Positions 24,624-35,118 are shown, counted from the first letter of the stretch. The stretch: 64,000 nt of DNA from Undibacterium_A arcticum (GCF_042660705.1 NZ_JBHSUQ010000003.1); one strand, 5' to 3'. Notes: generated from the sequence alone by a model not told the origin. Made by a program: numbers and translations.

Positions 24624-25471
24624 TCAGATCACCGAAGGCATTGAGACGAAATCTTTGCTTGATTTTCCGTTGGTCGGAGCAATAATCCGGCCGGCCGTTC
24701 TCAGCAAATGGATCTGCTTTTTTGTAAGTGGCCCGACAAATGGAGCGCCTGAAGCGCTATACACGTGATCGTTTCTAATATCGAGATCTTCTATAATCTG
24801 CGACCTCTCTTCGGTTGCCATACTAATTGCTTCAAGCTGATCGACTGTCAAGGCCTCTGTAGCCGCAGCCTGGCCGACCGCCGTTGTCTGGATTGGCCGT
24901 GCCTCGGCTCTTAAATCTGTTTTTTCCCTGTTTACAATGCTCGGCCCCGAAGCTGGGGGCTTCGGGGCCGACGGGTTCGCCAGTGGCGAACCCGTCGTTT
25001 TTGAACCCGCGTCGGCGGGTTTTTTAATTTTTGCCGGCGAAGCCGGCTCTAATTGCGATAAGGCGTCGTATAGCTGGGGCGTCTGTGATTCCCCTCTGCG
25101 AAATTGGTATGCCAATTTCGCGCCGTGCTCTTGATGAACTTTTAAGCTATTGCTTTCGATTGCTTTCCTAACGCTGACGATCGAATTTGCGAATTTGGTC
25201 GCCTCTTTTGCCAAGTCCTCTTCTGTTTTTAATGAATAGTAGTAGCGTTCAAGCGTACTAATCCCAAGGAGTATCCCCGACTTCTCGAATATTTTTAATA
25301 TTTCTTCGAATGACAATCCGCTCTTCCTGGCCGCGATCAGTGGACCAAGAAGCTGCTTAACCACTTCCAATTTGCATGGCGATCGTCAGTTTTTTCACTA
25401 TAGATTTCAGCCAGCAATAGCTGCCTGGCCTGCTCTATATTCTCCTTAGAGATCTTTCCGACAGTCGCCAT
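24624..25471 (-). CDS. TraK-like oriT-side DNA-binding protein (tentative), frameshifted
   Basis: An ATG at 25471 opens 44 codons (ATVGKISKENIEQARQLLLA). An indel near 25360 moves the frame to V-V-K-Q-L-L-G-P-L-I-A-A-R, which runs to a stop at 24624. Residues LSFEEILKIFEKSGILLGIS then T-L-E-R-Y-Y look like the helix-turn-helix of TraK/MobC-type accessory proteins. The middle is a Pro/Ala/Ser linker encoded by the hairpin array at 24943-25048. It diverges from the MobC-relaxase operon across oriT, the position of traK in IncP plasmids. Assignment rests mainly on context. Confidence 0.5.
24943..25048. repeat. Array of four consecutive hairpins inside a coding region
   Basis: Perfect inverted repeats follow one another: GGCCCCGAAGC/GCTTCGGGGCC (24943-24969), GACGGGTTCGCC/GGCGAACCCGTC (24970-24996), AACCCGC/GCGGGTT (25004-25021, followed by a T-rich run on the plus strand) and GCCGGC/GCCGGC (25034-25048). 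On the minus strand they encode the flexible linker of the TraK-like protein. The third would act as a rho-independent terminator for plus-strand transcription. Confidence 0.8.
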
Positions 25472-25754
25472 TTTGCCATTCCTTCAGTCAGTTACATTGC
25501 AGTTAAATCTACTTAAATTATATCAATTGTAGTATGAAATAGTTGTAGTTGAAAGCTCTGTTTTCCATGTAGGCGTTGCTATCATTTGGAGTCCTTTTTT
25601 GAAGTCGCCTTCGATCCATGAATTCGTATTGCTTCAATGTGGCGCTCGCAAGTAGCTCTGAAGTGAGCAATTTCTGGCGAAATTGCTTGGAAAAAGCATC
25701 ATATTTAAATACAGAAAAACATACAGAAAGTTATTCAGTAAATGACTACGTTCC

Positions 25755-25850
25755 GTCAGGGCAGGATGCCAGATAGGTGCCTCACGGGAACGTTCGGCCC
25801 TACCTGAAAAATCAACTTGGTTGCCTTCGGCCCCCTTCGCTGATTTTCCT
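25755..25850 (-). other. oriT: Probable origin of transfer (IncP-like nic region)
   Basis: The plus strand reads GGGCAGGAT at 25759-25767 and ATAGGTG at 25773-25779. The RK2 nic region reads GGGCAGGATAGGTG, so the same blocks are present with a short insertion. The minus-strand core ATCCTG|C predicts a nick between 25762 and 25761. An inverted repeat AAAATCA/TGATTTT (25808-25814 and 25841-25847) lies beside it, where TraJ/TraK-type proteins would bind. Divergent TraK-like and MobC-relaxase genes flank it. Confidence 0.65.
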
Positions 25851-25947
25851 TTCTGATTTCTCAGGGCTTCGCCCCGAGACCCGTTGTTAAAGCAGGGAAA
25901 AATCGATGCGTGCAAACAACATTGCATGATTGACAAATGCTGTGGTG

Positions 25948-25985
25948 TTTCCGACGTTGGAAACGGCTATTGTTTGTAGTAGAAT
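25948..25985 (+). promoter_or_regulatory. MobC/relaxase promoter overlapped by palindrome, site 2
   Basis: TTTCCGACGTTGGAAA lies at 25948-25963. Its right half supplies a -35 box (TTGGAA, 25957-25962), which stands 17 bp before TAGAAT (25980-25985). A protein bound to the palindrome would block this promoter. This is the clearest evidence that the repeated palindrome is an operator. Confidence 0.7.
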
Positions 25986-25994
25986 AAAATTATT

Positions 25995-26249
25995 ATGAGA
26001 TTCAAAAAATCAGCTAATCCCAAATCCGCCCGGATAGTGGTCTATGCGACACCAGAAGACAAACAGTTGATAGACGCGAATGCTCGCGAAGCTCAACTCT
26101 CGGTGTCCGAGTACCTTATCAATGTGGGGTTGTCCAGGAAAATAAAATCTCAAATTGAGCAGCACGTTATCAACGAAGTGCGGACGACGGCAGACTTGTT
26201 GCGGGATTTATTTCAACGGAAAGCCGTTAAACGATATTCGAGTGGTTGA
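25995..26249 (+). CDS. MobC/TraJ-like relaxosome accessory protein
   Basis: An 84-residue protein with RIVVYATPEDKQLIDANARE and L-S-V-S-E-Y-L-I-N-V-G-L, the ribbon-helix-helix signature of MobC/TraJ-type accessory proteins (V-x-x-S-E-Y-L/I-x-x-x-x-L). It starts next to oriT and is followed by the relaxase, the usual order. The role is to bind oriT repeats and load the relaxase. Confidence 0.75.
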   Translation: MRFKKSANPKSARIVVYATPEDKQLIDANAREAQLSVSEYLINVGLSRKIKSQIEQHVINEVRTTADLLRDLFQRKAVKRYSSG

Positions 26250-26319
26250 AGCGTTTGACCATATCGTTGCGATATTAACCACGCTAATTGCTCGAAAACC
26301 ACGCGGGGCGAAATAGGTG

Positions 26320-26586
26320 ATGAATTATTTTGAGGTCATTGGTTGCATATTTGGACTACTCGGAGCGCTACTTCTCGCTCTCAACAACCGTTACTCAGGT
26401 TTTGGTTTTTATGCATTTTTGGTTTCGAATCTTGCATGGATTGGATATGCGATCGTGCAATCCGTTGGCGGTCTGACCATTCAGCACATCGGCTTCTCGA
26501 TCACTAGCTTGGTGGGGATTTATCGTTGGAGAGCCGGGAAAGCTTCGACCCAATACCTAGATGAGCCACAGAGCCGTGATCGTTAA
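26320..26586 (+). CDS. Small PnuC-like membrane protein
   Basis: An 88-residue protein with three hydrophobic segments and the pattern NYFEVIGCIFGLLGALLLAL followed by N-L-A-W-I-G-Y and S-L-V-G-I-Y-R-W, similar to the short PnuC-like proteins often annotated on plasmids. Transport function is unproven. It overlaps the relaxase start by 26 bases. An in-frame GTG lies three bases upstream. Confidence 0.6.
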   Translation: MNYFEVIGCIFGLLGALLLALNNRYSGFGFYAFLVSNLAWIGYAIVQSVGGLTIQHIGFSITSLVGIYRWRAGKASTQYLDEPQSRDR

Positions 26587-28714
26587 GGTTCCCCCGGCCA
26601 GGCAGGACGGCGGATCTTCCTTTGAAGATCTTGAGGCTTACATCACTGAAGGCATCGAACAGTCAGGTAAAGACACTCAAAAAGGAAGCATAGAACGGTT
26701 AGCGCAGTACATCACAAAAGAAAGTGTGTTGGATGCGTTAGGCGAGGATGTTGAAAAGACAATCGCAGTTGAAATCGGTAATGTGACGACCCTGGACAAT
26801 GCAGCCGGCGAAATGCGCGCTACCGCATCGTTCAATAAGCTTGTGACCAACCCTACCCTGCACTACATTCTGTCTTGGCCAGAGCGTGAAGTACCGGATA
26901 CACAAGCCATATTCGCAGCCGCCCGATCGACGTTGAAGGCGCTTGGTATGAGCGATCACCAATACATCATTGCAATTCATGGTAACACTGACAATATTCA
27001 CGCGCATATAGCGGCAAATCGGGTCCATCCGATAACCTATAAGGCCGTAAGGCTAGAATGGTTGCACAAGACTTTACACAAGGCCGCGCGCGAAATAGAA
27101 ATTGAGCACGGCTGGACGCACGATAACGGGCTGTTCAAAGTCATCGAAATCAACGGCAAAAACATGTCGTTGAAAACAATACATATGTCGATCCAGAGTT
27201 GGTGGGTGTTAAAGGGGCCGCAGCTTCGTTTGAAACGTGGCATGGCGAACAGTCGCTTGAAACTTGGTGCAAAGGCGTACCGGCAAAAGCGTTAAAAAAG
27301 ATGCTGGCGAAACCCACTTCAACAACATGGCAGGACGTGCACCGAGAGCTTGCACAATTCGGCTTGGAGTTGCGGGATAGCGGCGGTCGCGGCATGCGAG
27401 TCTTCTCCCTTGACGCTTCAGGTGACGGCCAACAAGCAAAGAAGGAAATCAGTGTAGGCGCATCAAAGGCATTTCGCTTTTTGAAACGACAAGAGCTGGA
27501 AAAAAGATTCGGTGCCTTCGTACCTAGCACAAAGGATTTTTTTGAACCAAAAGAATCGCAGACTTACAAGCGCGATCCGGTGAAGCGCCTCGATCGGAAA
27601 TTGGAACGCAAGGCCCTTCGCGATGCGCTCCATGTCCAATTTTTGGAAGAGCAAAAAATCGCCAGGATCAAGTACACGGTAGCGAAACGCGAGCTGGACA
27701 TTGCTTTCAGGGCGGACGACACGGCTCGGCGCGATTTTATTGAACAACGATATACGCGCGATCGAGCGGCTATAAAATCAAAAATCGGCATTACTCCCGC
27801 TCAAAAGAAGCAAGAATTCGTGATCGCAAAATTGACGGTCATGCATTCGCGGCAGCAGTTAACGGAACAACTTGCCAACGAAAAGGCGCAGAGAAAACTC
27901 TTGCTCCCCCCTCTTCTTCCGTGGCGAGTTTGGGTAGAGGAACGGGCACTTACAGGCGACGAAGCGGCCATTAGTGCATTACGCGGTATGGTGTACCAGG
28001 AAAAGCGCGACGGAAAGCTACCAGCACAAGATCCGGCAGAAGAAGTCCTGGAAAACGCCATCAAGCCGGCTGTTATAACGATAACCGATCCGCTCGTTCG
28101 GAAACTCTCATCATTGGTTTGGAAAGTGCATAAGAACGGAACAGTTGCCTATAATTTCAAATCTGGCGACAACGGCTTCTTTGATGCCGGCGAAACTTAC
28201 CTTTGGTCGCGCACATGTGACAGATGAGGCATTGGCGCTCGCGCTGCAGTATGCGAAGGACAAATGGAAAGGCGAACTAAGAATTACAGGCGGCGACGCC
28301 GCGTTTAAGGCCCGTGTAGCGCGTATGGCGAATCAACTTGGCATCGACCTACTAAACCCCGAATTGAAAGCGCTGCAGGTTCGATCTCGCGCGCCTGCCG
28401 CGCCTACCACGCCTACCCTCCCCTTGGCATCGGCGGCAGGACCAACGCGAAGAGAACAATCGATCGAGGATGAAATCCTTAACATCGCGCCAAACGCGGA
28501 TGTTCAGCACGCCATCACTCAATTGAAACGATATAGCGGTAAGATCGTTTTTGAAAACAAGGAGTTTTTCGCGCAAAATATCGGTAAGGAGAAGTTTATC
28601 CTCCACGATAAGAAAGCATTCGGTCCCGAAATTCTTAAAAAGGGCGATCACGTTACGATCGCCTATAAATCTGGACAACCGACAGTGACACAAAGGATCG
28701 CAAAATCGCGGTGA
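26561..28714 (+). CDS. traI: TraI-like MOBP relaxase with C-terminal KfrB-like domain, frameshifted
   Basis: Motif I is around IERLAQYITKES with the likely catalytic Tyr. Motif III reads AIHGNTDNIHAHIAANRVHP, the His-rich metal site of MOBP relaxases. Frames change near 27170 and 28190. The middle part is a basic coiled region (KRLDRKLERKALRDALHVQF), then an LPD7-like segment (LALALQYAKDKWKGELRITG) and a KfrB-like domain at the end (Y-S-G-K-I-V-F-E-N-K, then FILHDKKAFG, then K-K-G-D-H-V-T-I-A-Y). Assembled length is about 715 residues. The protein nicks oriT and leads the strand into the recipient. Confidence 0.85.
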
Positions 28715-28761
28715 TTGAGCCGACGGTTATTCGATCAACTAGAAACCGTGGGCGCCTGACA

Positions 28762-28777
28762 TTTCCAACGTCGGAAA
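28762..28777. promoter_or_regulatory. 16-bp palindrome TTTCCAACGTCGGAAA, site 3
   Basis: It lies 47 bases after the relaxase stop, between the plus-strand transfer operon and the minus-strand genes that follow. Confidence 0.7.
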
Positions 28778-28908
28778 AACAGGGCGGGCGCCCGATGCGC
28801 CCTTCCCCCTCCCCCTCTCCCACTACAATACACCAGTTCAGTTTCGCGACTCGCGCATGAAATTCCGGAGCATCACAGGAGACTGCCACGTTTGAGTTGC
28901 CATTTGCG

Positions 28909-29253
28909 CTACTTCACCAGCGCATCCAACTCACCCGCAAAATTACGCATAGCATTTGCCGCTGCCACAATCGCCTCTTTGTGGAACTCAGGATCATCAG
29001 CAAATTTCTCAAGTAAAACAGTACGGAGATCGATCAGTGCAATGCGTTTGAATTCAGGCTCGTCCCACATGAATTCAACCTCCAATGGACACGACTGTTG
29101 ATAATGAGGCCCTGCTCCGAACGTGCTATTCAAATATGCAAGCCCACCTTCTAACGCACCATCCAAATAAGCCTTCACAGCCAATGCATATTCATGCTGA
29201 TCGTTCTCGCATTCTGTTGTATTCGCCGCACTTCGCTGATTTAAGTTTGTCAT
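28909..29253 (-). CDS. Hypothetical protein
   Basis: A 114-residue acidic protein with a helical C-terminus (FHKEAIVAAANAMRNFAGEL). No family recognised. The start is an ATG behind TATAGGAACATGGC. Confidence 0.5.
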   Translation of the reverse strand: MTNLNQRSAANTTECENDQHEYALAVKAYLDGALEGGLAYLNSTFGAGPHYQQSCPLEVEFMWDEPEFKRIALIDLRTVLLEKFADDPEFHKEAIVAAANAMRNFAGELDALVK

Positions 29254-29371
29254 GCCATGTTCCTATAGGGCGTTCGTAAAATCGACAAATTCATCTGAAT
29301 TACGCCGATTGTTTAATCTGGAAGAAGACATCGAATTGCTGATCGCAAATAGCATACGGCCGACTCCCTTT

Positions 29372-29734
29372 CTATTTGTGTAACGTGGCATTAATTGCGG
29401 CCTTAGCGCCCGGATGCCATACCCATCCGCTTCGTAGAGCGCGGCCCATCGCCGAAAGGATGCCATCCGGTAGCGGCATGCCTGGCGGATGTGAACAACA
29501 TTCGCCGTGCGTGACCACTAGCCCCAAACCAAATCCCGCACAACGATCGATCGCAGCCGCAACGAATTCAGGAATATGGACAGTTTTAATATCAAGCCAG
29601 ACGGTCGTGGAATCTCCGTGATTGTAGACGCGCATCGCCGCCATCATTGCATCCGCCAAAATTTTTTCAGCCTTCTCAACCGGAAGCACAGGTCCCACGT
29701 GCATTTGCATTACATGATGGCGGTTGTCTCCCAC
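29372..29734 (-). CDS. Hypothetical protein
   Basis: A 120-residue protein of probable alpha/beta fold with VEKAEKILADAMMAAMRVYN and a Cys/His cluster V-V-T-H-G-E-C-C-S-H. No family recognised. A small frame at 29710-29808 overlaps its start. Confidence 0.5.
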   Translation of the reverse strand: MGDNRHHVMQMHVGPVLPVEKAEKILADAMMAAMRVYNHGDSTTVWLDIKTVHIPEFVAAAIDRCAGFGLGLVVTHGECCSHPPGMPLPDGILSAMGRALRSGWVWHPGAKAAINATLHK

Positions 29735-29808
29735 ATCGATCCCATTGGGGCGAAATGATTCTCACGCGCCAGGTTCAGTGCAAATGCATCGTCAGCGTTG
29801 AATCCCAT
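29710..29808 (-). CDS. Possible small ORF upstream of 29372-29734
   Basis: 32 codons from an ATG at 29808 (GFNADDAFALNLARENHFAP), overlapping the next start by 25 bases. It could be a small gene, or the displaced N-terminus of the following gene after an indel. Confidence 0.3.
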   Translation of the reverse strand: MGFNADDAFALNLARENHFAPMGSMWETTAIM

Positions 29809-29906
29809 ATAAATAACTTTCTCTTTGATTGAATTTGTAGATTTACACCACCTGTAAAGATCGTGACGTATTCATGTCATTTTCGCAGGGATCGGCAAAA
29901 AATATC

Positions 29907-32275
29907 CTACCGCAAGCACTCCTTAACAGCTTTTTCCAAATCGTCCATATGGATCGGCGTTGGACTACCGGATTTCATTTTCCATACTGTGTAGCCGCCT
30001 CTAATTGCTTTCCCACGAAGTTCGGTTTGCTTACCCTCGGTAATGAACCGCACGAGTAACTTGGTTTTGCCATGATCCTGAATATCGAAGAGTTTGCGCG
30101 CCACAGCATCAGTCAGGAGGTGTCCGCCCTTGGTATCGAGGCAATAAACTAAGTTGCCTTTCCAAACTATGAAATCCGGAAAAACGAGGCCGTGTCGCCT
30201 TCCGACAGCAAAGGGATGTGGAACCCACCGCTGCTCGGGTTGCGGTGCCAGGTATTTCCCACTTTATCCAGCGCGTTCGCAAATACTAGTTCGAACTTGT
30301 TGAAACCGGCGTAGCGCTCGTAAAGTCCATTGGTAAATGAGAGGCCACTTTTCGGAACACGAAGGACGCCAAACTGGAAGGGCTTCAGGCTTTCATACAC
30401 CAATTCGGATTGCTGGTAAAAGGATCCCACCACTTCGGCTGCGAGTTTTTCGGCATGTTTATTGGCGGTGCTTTGCACCTGCACACGTACGTCGAACTTG
30501 GGGTCTTTCAAGTCGATAACGGCCAGCGCTCGCGATGATCTCGTTTTCACCGCGGTGTTCACAAGCCAGCGGAGACGCACCGGATTGGTATGCCCTTCAG
30601 TCTTCCATTCGATGACTCTGCCGTCCTTGCCAGGTTCGATGAGTTCGACGACATGCGACGTGGTATGTGCTTGACCAATCGTGTCGATGCTGCCTTCTGC
30701 AAACGTTGGAAAATCACCGATGATTTCAGCGATTCGCTCACGTGCGGCTTCGGAATCGACGTAAATGTGGTGCAGATTTACCTGGACGTCTTCTTTCGGG
30801 TGCAGGTCATCGGCACCAGCATTACCCCCGCCGAAGTTCTCCACGATCTCAATCGGGGCGCCTTCGGCCTTCAGCTTCGCCTTCACACCGCTGATCGCTT
30901 CGGTGAAAACGCTCTGTTTGTCCACGCGAAGGAAAAAGTGGGCACTATTCAGTAATGGGTTCTCGTAGTGCTTCGCGTCGTATTGCCGGAGCACGCGACC
31001 AATGAGCTGTTCCACTTGGATCGACGAACCCATGCTTTTGTCGATGTACGCCAGATAGCAGGCGGGATCGTCCCAACCTTCTTGCAAGGACAGATTGAAA
31101 ATGATGTGTTGAAAGTTGCCGGCTTGGAAATCGTCGAAGTCGTTCTCGCCTTTGGAGAACAGGTTGACTTCATCAGGTTTGTTGCCGTCGATGAAAGTCA
31201 GGTTCGCATAGATGGCGATGTCCTTCGGACTGACCCCTTTTATTTCCACCAAGTAGCGCCAAATACGAATCGGCGGTGCGTTCCTGTGTTCGAATGGTTT
31301 GGTATGATCGTCTTTTTCGCCGTCGTCCGCGATGTTGGTTTTACAGACGTAAATCGCTTTCGGCTTGACGCTCAACCCACGGTTGGTGATCTCCTCGTCG
31401 AGAATGTCCAGACGTTTCATTAAGTCGTCGAGGCATTTTTCCATCGGGGCGGTGCTGCCGTCGAACTGGATGGCTTTTTTGACTAGTTGCGCTTCGACCA
31501 CTTTGTCGCTACTGACGGCGGTTGTGATGAACCGTTGCGGGTCCGGTTTCCCTTGGTCGTTGAGTGCGCCCAACCGTTCAAGAGCCGGCGCATCGTCGGC
31601 ATCGTCTTCAACCCATTGTTTGATGTACCGGATGACCGATTTGTTGAAGTTATCCGGCAGTTTGAGCGTGGCACTGGCCAGCAAGTAGGCATCCGGTTCG
31701 AGCTCGGCCAGCAATTCCGTTTGCTGCGGCGAGAGATTGTGCCCCTCGTCATAGACGATCAGCAGCGGACGGCGCTTGCCGTTGTCGCAACGCTGGATCA
31801 AGCGCTCCCAGGGGGACTTATCACCAAACAGGTCGTTGTCACGCTTGTAGATGTTCAACGCGCCTTCGGACTGGTTCTGGTTGTTGAACAGGCCCGTGGT
31901 GGCCATGATCATCAGCGGAGTCGAGCTGTCCGCGATGTATTGCGGGGTCAACTGGGACACGTTGATCACGCTGAAGCCGTCGATGATGTCGCTGTATTTG
32001 CCGCCTGGCGAAAAGTTCGTGTAGGTCTGCGCAACCACCGATTTGGCCTTCGACATCCAGAACACGATCGGTTCGGCGGCGAAATGCCCACGCATCAATG
32101 CCACTGCCTGGGCAAGGATCGGGGTTTTTCCGGCCCCTGTCAGTGCAGACAGGGCTTGAAAAAAAGCGCGTGACTGATGCCCTTTCCGAGGCCGAGATGG
32201 ATGGTTGGCAAAAAAAGCATAACGATCTGCGATGAGCTTGGCACTGTCGGCCTGGAACACTTTCAGGTCAAGCAT
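29907..32275 (-). CDS. res: Type III restriction endonuclease subunit (Res), frameshifted
   Basis: An SF2 ATPase with Walker A S-A-L-T-G-A-G-K-T-P, the D-E-G-H box in LLIVYDEGHNLS, and late helicase motifs in FQHIIFNLSLQEGWDDPACY and Q-L-I-G-R-V-L-R-Q. The frame breaks near 30187 at a T5 run. Read through it, the protein continues D-F-I-V-W-K-G-N and C-L-D-T-K-G-G-H-L, the C-terminal endonuclease core, to a stop at 29907. Assembled length is about 790 residues. The ATG at 32275 overlaps the stop of mod. It cuts DNA after meeting two unmethylated sites together with Mod. Confidence 0.85.
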
Positions 32276-34198
32276 GCATAGCCTCTTCATTGTTGAACGC
32301 GTCGGAGCGTGGGTTGAAGCCGATGTGTTCCAACACCTTGTCCGGGATTTTGTAGAACTCGATTCCCGTGCCCGTGTAAGGAGCCATGGCGGCATACACG
32401 TGGTAGCGCGAACCTAACTTCGCTGCATTGGCTTCTTGAACAATTCCCTTGAAGGCATCGCGGTTCAAAATCGAAGGGCTATCGGGCGAATCCCATATGA
32501 GGAAAAAACCCTCTTCTTTAGTGTTTACCCCGAACAGGTAACGATTCTCCTTGTTCGGCGGCAAACGACGCAGATACGACTTTGCCTTCTCGGCTTTGTC
32601 CCAGTAGCTAGTCAGCAGCAGGTCAATCATTTCCTCACGAGCCAAAGTATTGACCGCTTCGGCATCAATCTTTTCGCGCTTGAGTTCGATGAACCGGAAG
32701 CCTCCAGGGATTCCCGCGCGCTTGCCGGATGCCCAGTTTCCGTTGATGGCACGACGAACCCTCTCAGCAGTGAGCGAGCGAGCATAGTGATCACCCTTGT
32801 CAGTATTTCCCTGCTCAATCAAGATGAATCGCCGGTTTGCGCCCGATTCGTGATTAAGCTCTACAACGGCGTGGCCTGTTGTACCGGAGCCAGCAAACGG
32901 ATCGAGCACGATGCCGTCAGGACGGCACCACAATTGGATGATCTTCTTGATCAACCGAAGCGGCTTAACGGTCTTAAAGTCGTGCCCTTTGCCGACTACG
33001 GCATCGAGTTCATTAATTCCTGTCTGGCTGTGCCCAGACTCTTCGTGCGCCCACGATTGGCTATCGATTTGGAGAGGAGCGTCATAGTCTTCGCTAGCCC
33101 AGTATGTCATGGGCACGACGCCGCGCCTGACGTCCTTCAGGTATTTCTTTAGACGGAAAGCCCCCATGCCATTGTCGCGCCAGTAGCCAATAGGCCAGGT
33201 TCCTTTCTCCAATATTTCTTGTGCTCGTTTGCGCGCTTCGGCAAGACTACCTTTGATTACAAGCGCTGGGGCTCGTCCGTCGTCGAGAGATTTCGCGACG
33301 TATGTTGATCCCCAACCTTCGAGCATTTTCTTAATGCGCGCCTTCTCTGCAGCCCAGCAACGGCCTTCCGACGGGTACATCATTTCGCCCGTGAACGGAG
33401 ATTGAATAGCATATACCTGACCGTAGTGCGTGTCAGCGCCTGGACCAGTTAAGTCGCCTGGCGCCCAAGGTTCAGGATCGCCATCCTGCGAAGCGTAGCG
33501 GGCGTCCATTGCCGCGGTACGGTCTAAGAATTTGTCTTAGAGCGGTCAATGTTTTTTGCGTAGATAAGCACATACTCGGTCGCAGTCGAGACTTGACTCT
33601 TGCCGCCAACGTTGTTCTTTGGCGCGTAACTCTTCTGCCAATTGATGATAGCTATGCGGTTGTCTTCCTTAAAAACCTCATCCATCAACATGCCGAGGCG
33701 ATACAACTCGCGATGGTCAATACAAATAGCGATAACTCCGCCTGGCTTCAGCATTTCGCGCATCATCCAGACACGTGGCGTCATGAACTTCAACCATTTG
33801 CTGTGGCGAGACCCGTCATCTTTCGGCACCAATTCGCCTAGGTCTGGGTCGTTGGGGTCTTTGTCCCATTTATCGTTGTAACGGAAGTCTTCACCGGTGT
33901 TGTATGGCGGATCGGTGACGATCAAATCAACTTGGCCACGGTATTTGTAGAGCGTGACCATGGTAGACAGGTTTTCACCGTCCCAGATTTCGTTTTCCGA
34001 CTGAAGGCTTTCATCACCAGCGGAGTATTTTTTGATGATGCGACTCAGCTTCGGCTTAACCTGGCGAATGATCTGCCACGGAGCGGTTCTCCCCGTGTAG
34101 TTCATGATGATTCCGTCTTTGCCTGCATCGAGCAGCGCCGTATCGTGCTCTTGAAGCATACGGATCAGCGCCGACCTCGGAAGTTGTTCGTAATCCAT
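32268..34198 (-). CDS. mod: Type III DNA methyltransferase subunit (Mod), frameshifted
   Basis: A beta-class adenine methyltransferase: the catalytic motif VDLIVTDPPYNTG comes first, and the SAM motif DGIVLDPFAGSGTTGHAV later. An indel near 33528 (short A run) separates a 224-residue N-terminal piece from the rest; reading through gives a continuous protein of about 640 residues. It modifies the recognition site and supplies specificity to Res. Sequence specificity cannot be read by eye. Confidence 0.85.
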
Positions 34199-34348
34199 CG
34201 TTAACCTTTGTTCTGCAATGCAGTGCGCCCCGCCAATCCGGGTGAACTACTCCCGTGACGCCGTTGGTTGAGGGCTTGTGGAAAAACCTTGTATTTTAGC
34301 GCCAAGGAAGGGTTCCACTGACGATCGCGATAGTTTTATTTCCTCTTT
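34199..34348. other. Intergenic stretch upstream of mod
   Basis: 150 bases with no gene. It probably contains the mod promoter; no sharp box was identified. Confidence 0.3.
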
Positions 34349-34744
34349 TCAATTCACAAGCCGCATGCCAGCAGTCTTTGCTGCATTTCCATCAAAGGTA
34401 ACGGTATATTCGCAACCTACCTTGTTCGCGGATCGCTCGATGAGGCAATCCGAAAAATCTGCTTTTGATCCCGCAAAAATACTTAGTGCTTTGATCGCTG
34501 TTTCAGCGTTTTCCACCGCCAACTCTTGGGTTCGAAGTAGCATTTCAAGAATTTCGACGATCTCCGACTTGGTCGCGTTGTAGCAGCCCTGCATCACCCA
34601 CACTAATTCAACAAGCGACACGAGCGTAATGAACCCCGGTTCTTCGTTGGACAGCGCATTGATTACGGCCGTAGCGCGTGGTGACTGCTTCGGATCGTCC
34701 TGAGCGATGTATCGCACCAGGACATTGGTATCAAGACCTATCAT
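34349..34744 (-). CDS. vapC: VapC-type PIN-domain toxin
   Basis: A 131-residue PIN-domain ribonuclease with the acidic catalytic residues in place: Asp in M-I-G-L-D-T-N, Glu in S-L-V-E-L-V-W, Asp in D-F-S-D-C-L and Asp in T-F-D-G-N-A. It overlaps vapB by four bases. The pair should stabilise the element by post-segregational killing. Confidence 0.9.
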   Translation of the reverse strand: MIGLDTNVLVRYIAQDDPKQSPRATAVINALSNEEPGFITLVSLVELVWVMQGCYNATKSEIVEILEMLLRTQELAVENAETAIKALSIFAGSKADFSDCLIERSANKVGCEYTVTFDGNAAKTAGMRLVN

Positions 34745-34983
34745 CGCGCTTTGGCTCCCTGCGAGGCAATTGCTTCATTCATACTCTCGATCGTCACAGG
34801 CATAGCAGGCTTGCGCAGCATGCCCTTCAGGGCTAGGACGGGACTGGTAGCCGGGACGATTGCGTACTTGCCTTTTTCGATTTCAACAAATTCAATCCGG
34901 CTGCCGGCGTCGAGACCAAGTGCAGCCCGAACGGCTGCCGGGATAGTGATCTGACCTTTTGAGGTTACCGTTGCTGTTGACAT
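34741..34983 (-). CDS. vapB: AbrB-like antitoxin (VapB type)
   Basis: An 80-residue protein with the swapped-hairpin AbrB/MazE DNA-binding domain (TVTSKGQITIPAAVRAALGL) and a C-terminal toxin-binding tail. The ribosome binding site is GAAAGGATTATC. It probably represses its own promoter at 35009-35026. Confidence 0.9.
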   Translation of the reverse strand: MSTATVTSKGQITIPAAVRAALGLDAGSRIEFVEIEKGKYAIVPATSPVLALKGMLRKPAMPVTIESMNEAIASQGAKAR

Positions 34984-35008
34984 GATAATCCTTTCATTCT
35001 TACATATA

Positions 35009-35026
35009 CCTTACTTTAATGTAAGG
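35009..35026 (-). promoter_or_regulatory. vapBC operator candidate
   Basis: CCTTAC-TTTAAT-GTAAGG is an inverted repeat 26 bases upstream of vapB, a usual place for antitoxin binding. Confidence 0.6.
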
Positions 35027-35092
35027 CATGAAAATTGTCAAGGAGCAGGATTGAATAAAAGAGGCACTTGCCGAACTTCACGAGCTTACATA

Positions 35093-35112
35093 TACTGTAC
35101 GAACATACAGTA
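35093..35112 (+). promoter_or_regulatory. LexA (SOS) box of the umuDC operon
   Basis: TACTGTACGAACATACAGTA matches the LexA pattern CTGT-N8-ACAG with TA flanks and overlaps a TATAAA -10 box. It is 7 bases before the umuD start. Induction by DNA damage is expected. Confidence 0.85.
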
Positions 35113-35118
35113 TAAATT

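Larger units (their letters stand above)
25472..25994. other. Divergent intergenic region carrying oriT
   Basis: No protein gene is convincing. The region holds the AT-rich leader of the TraK-like gene (25500-25560), the nic region, the second palindrome and the MobC promoter. Confidence 0.5.

Noticed and set aside
30697..30712. Eighth copy of the 16-bp palindrome (AAACGTTGGAAAA in the res gene)
   Set aside because: Only the right half matches; the left half is CTGCA instead of TTTCC.
31487..32173. A 228-codon open frame on the plus strand
   Set aside because: It is antisense to the strongly supported type III Res gene and has no recognisable protein or ribosome binding site.
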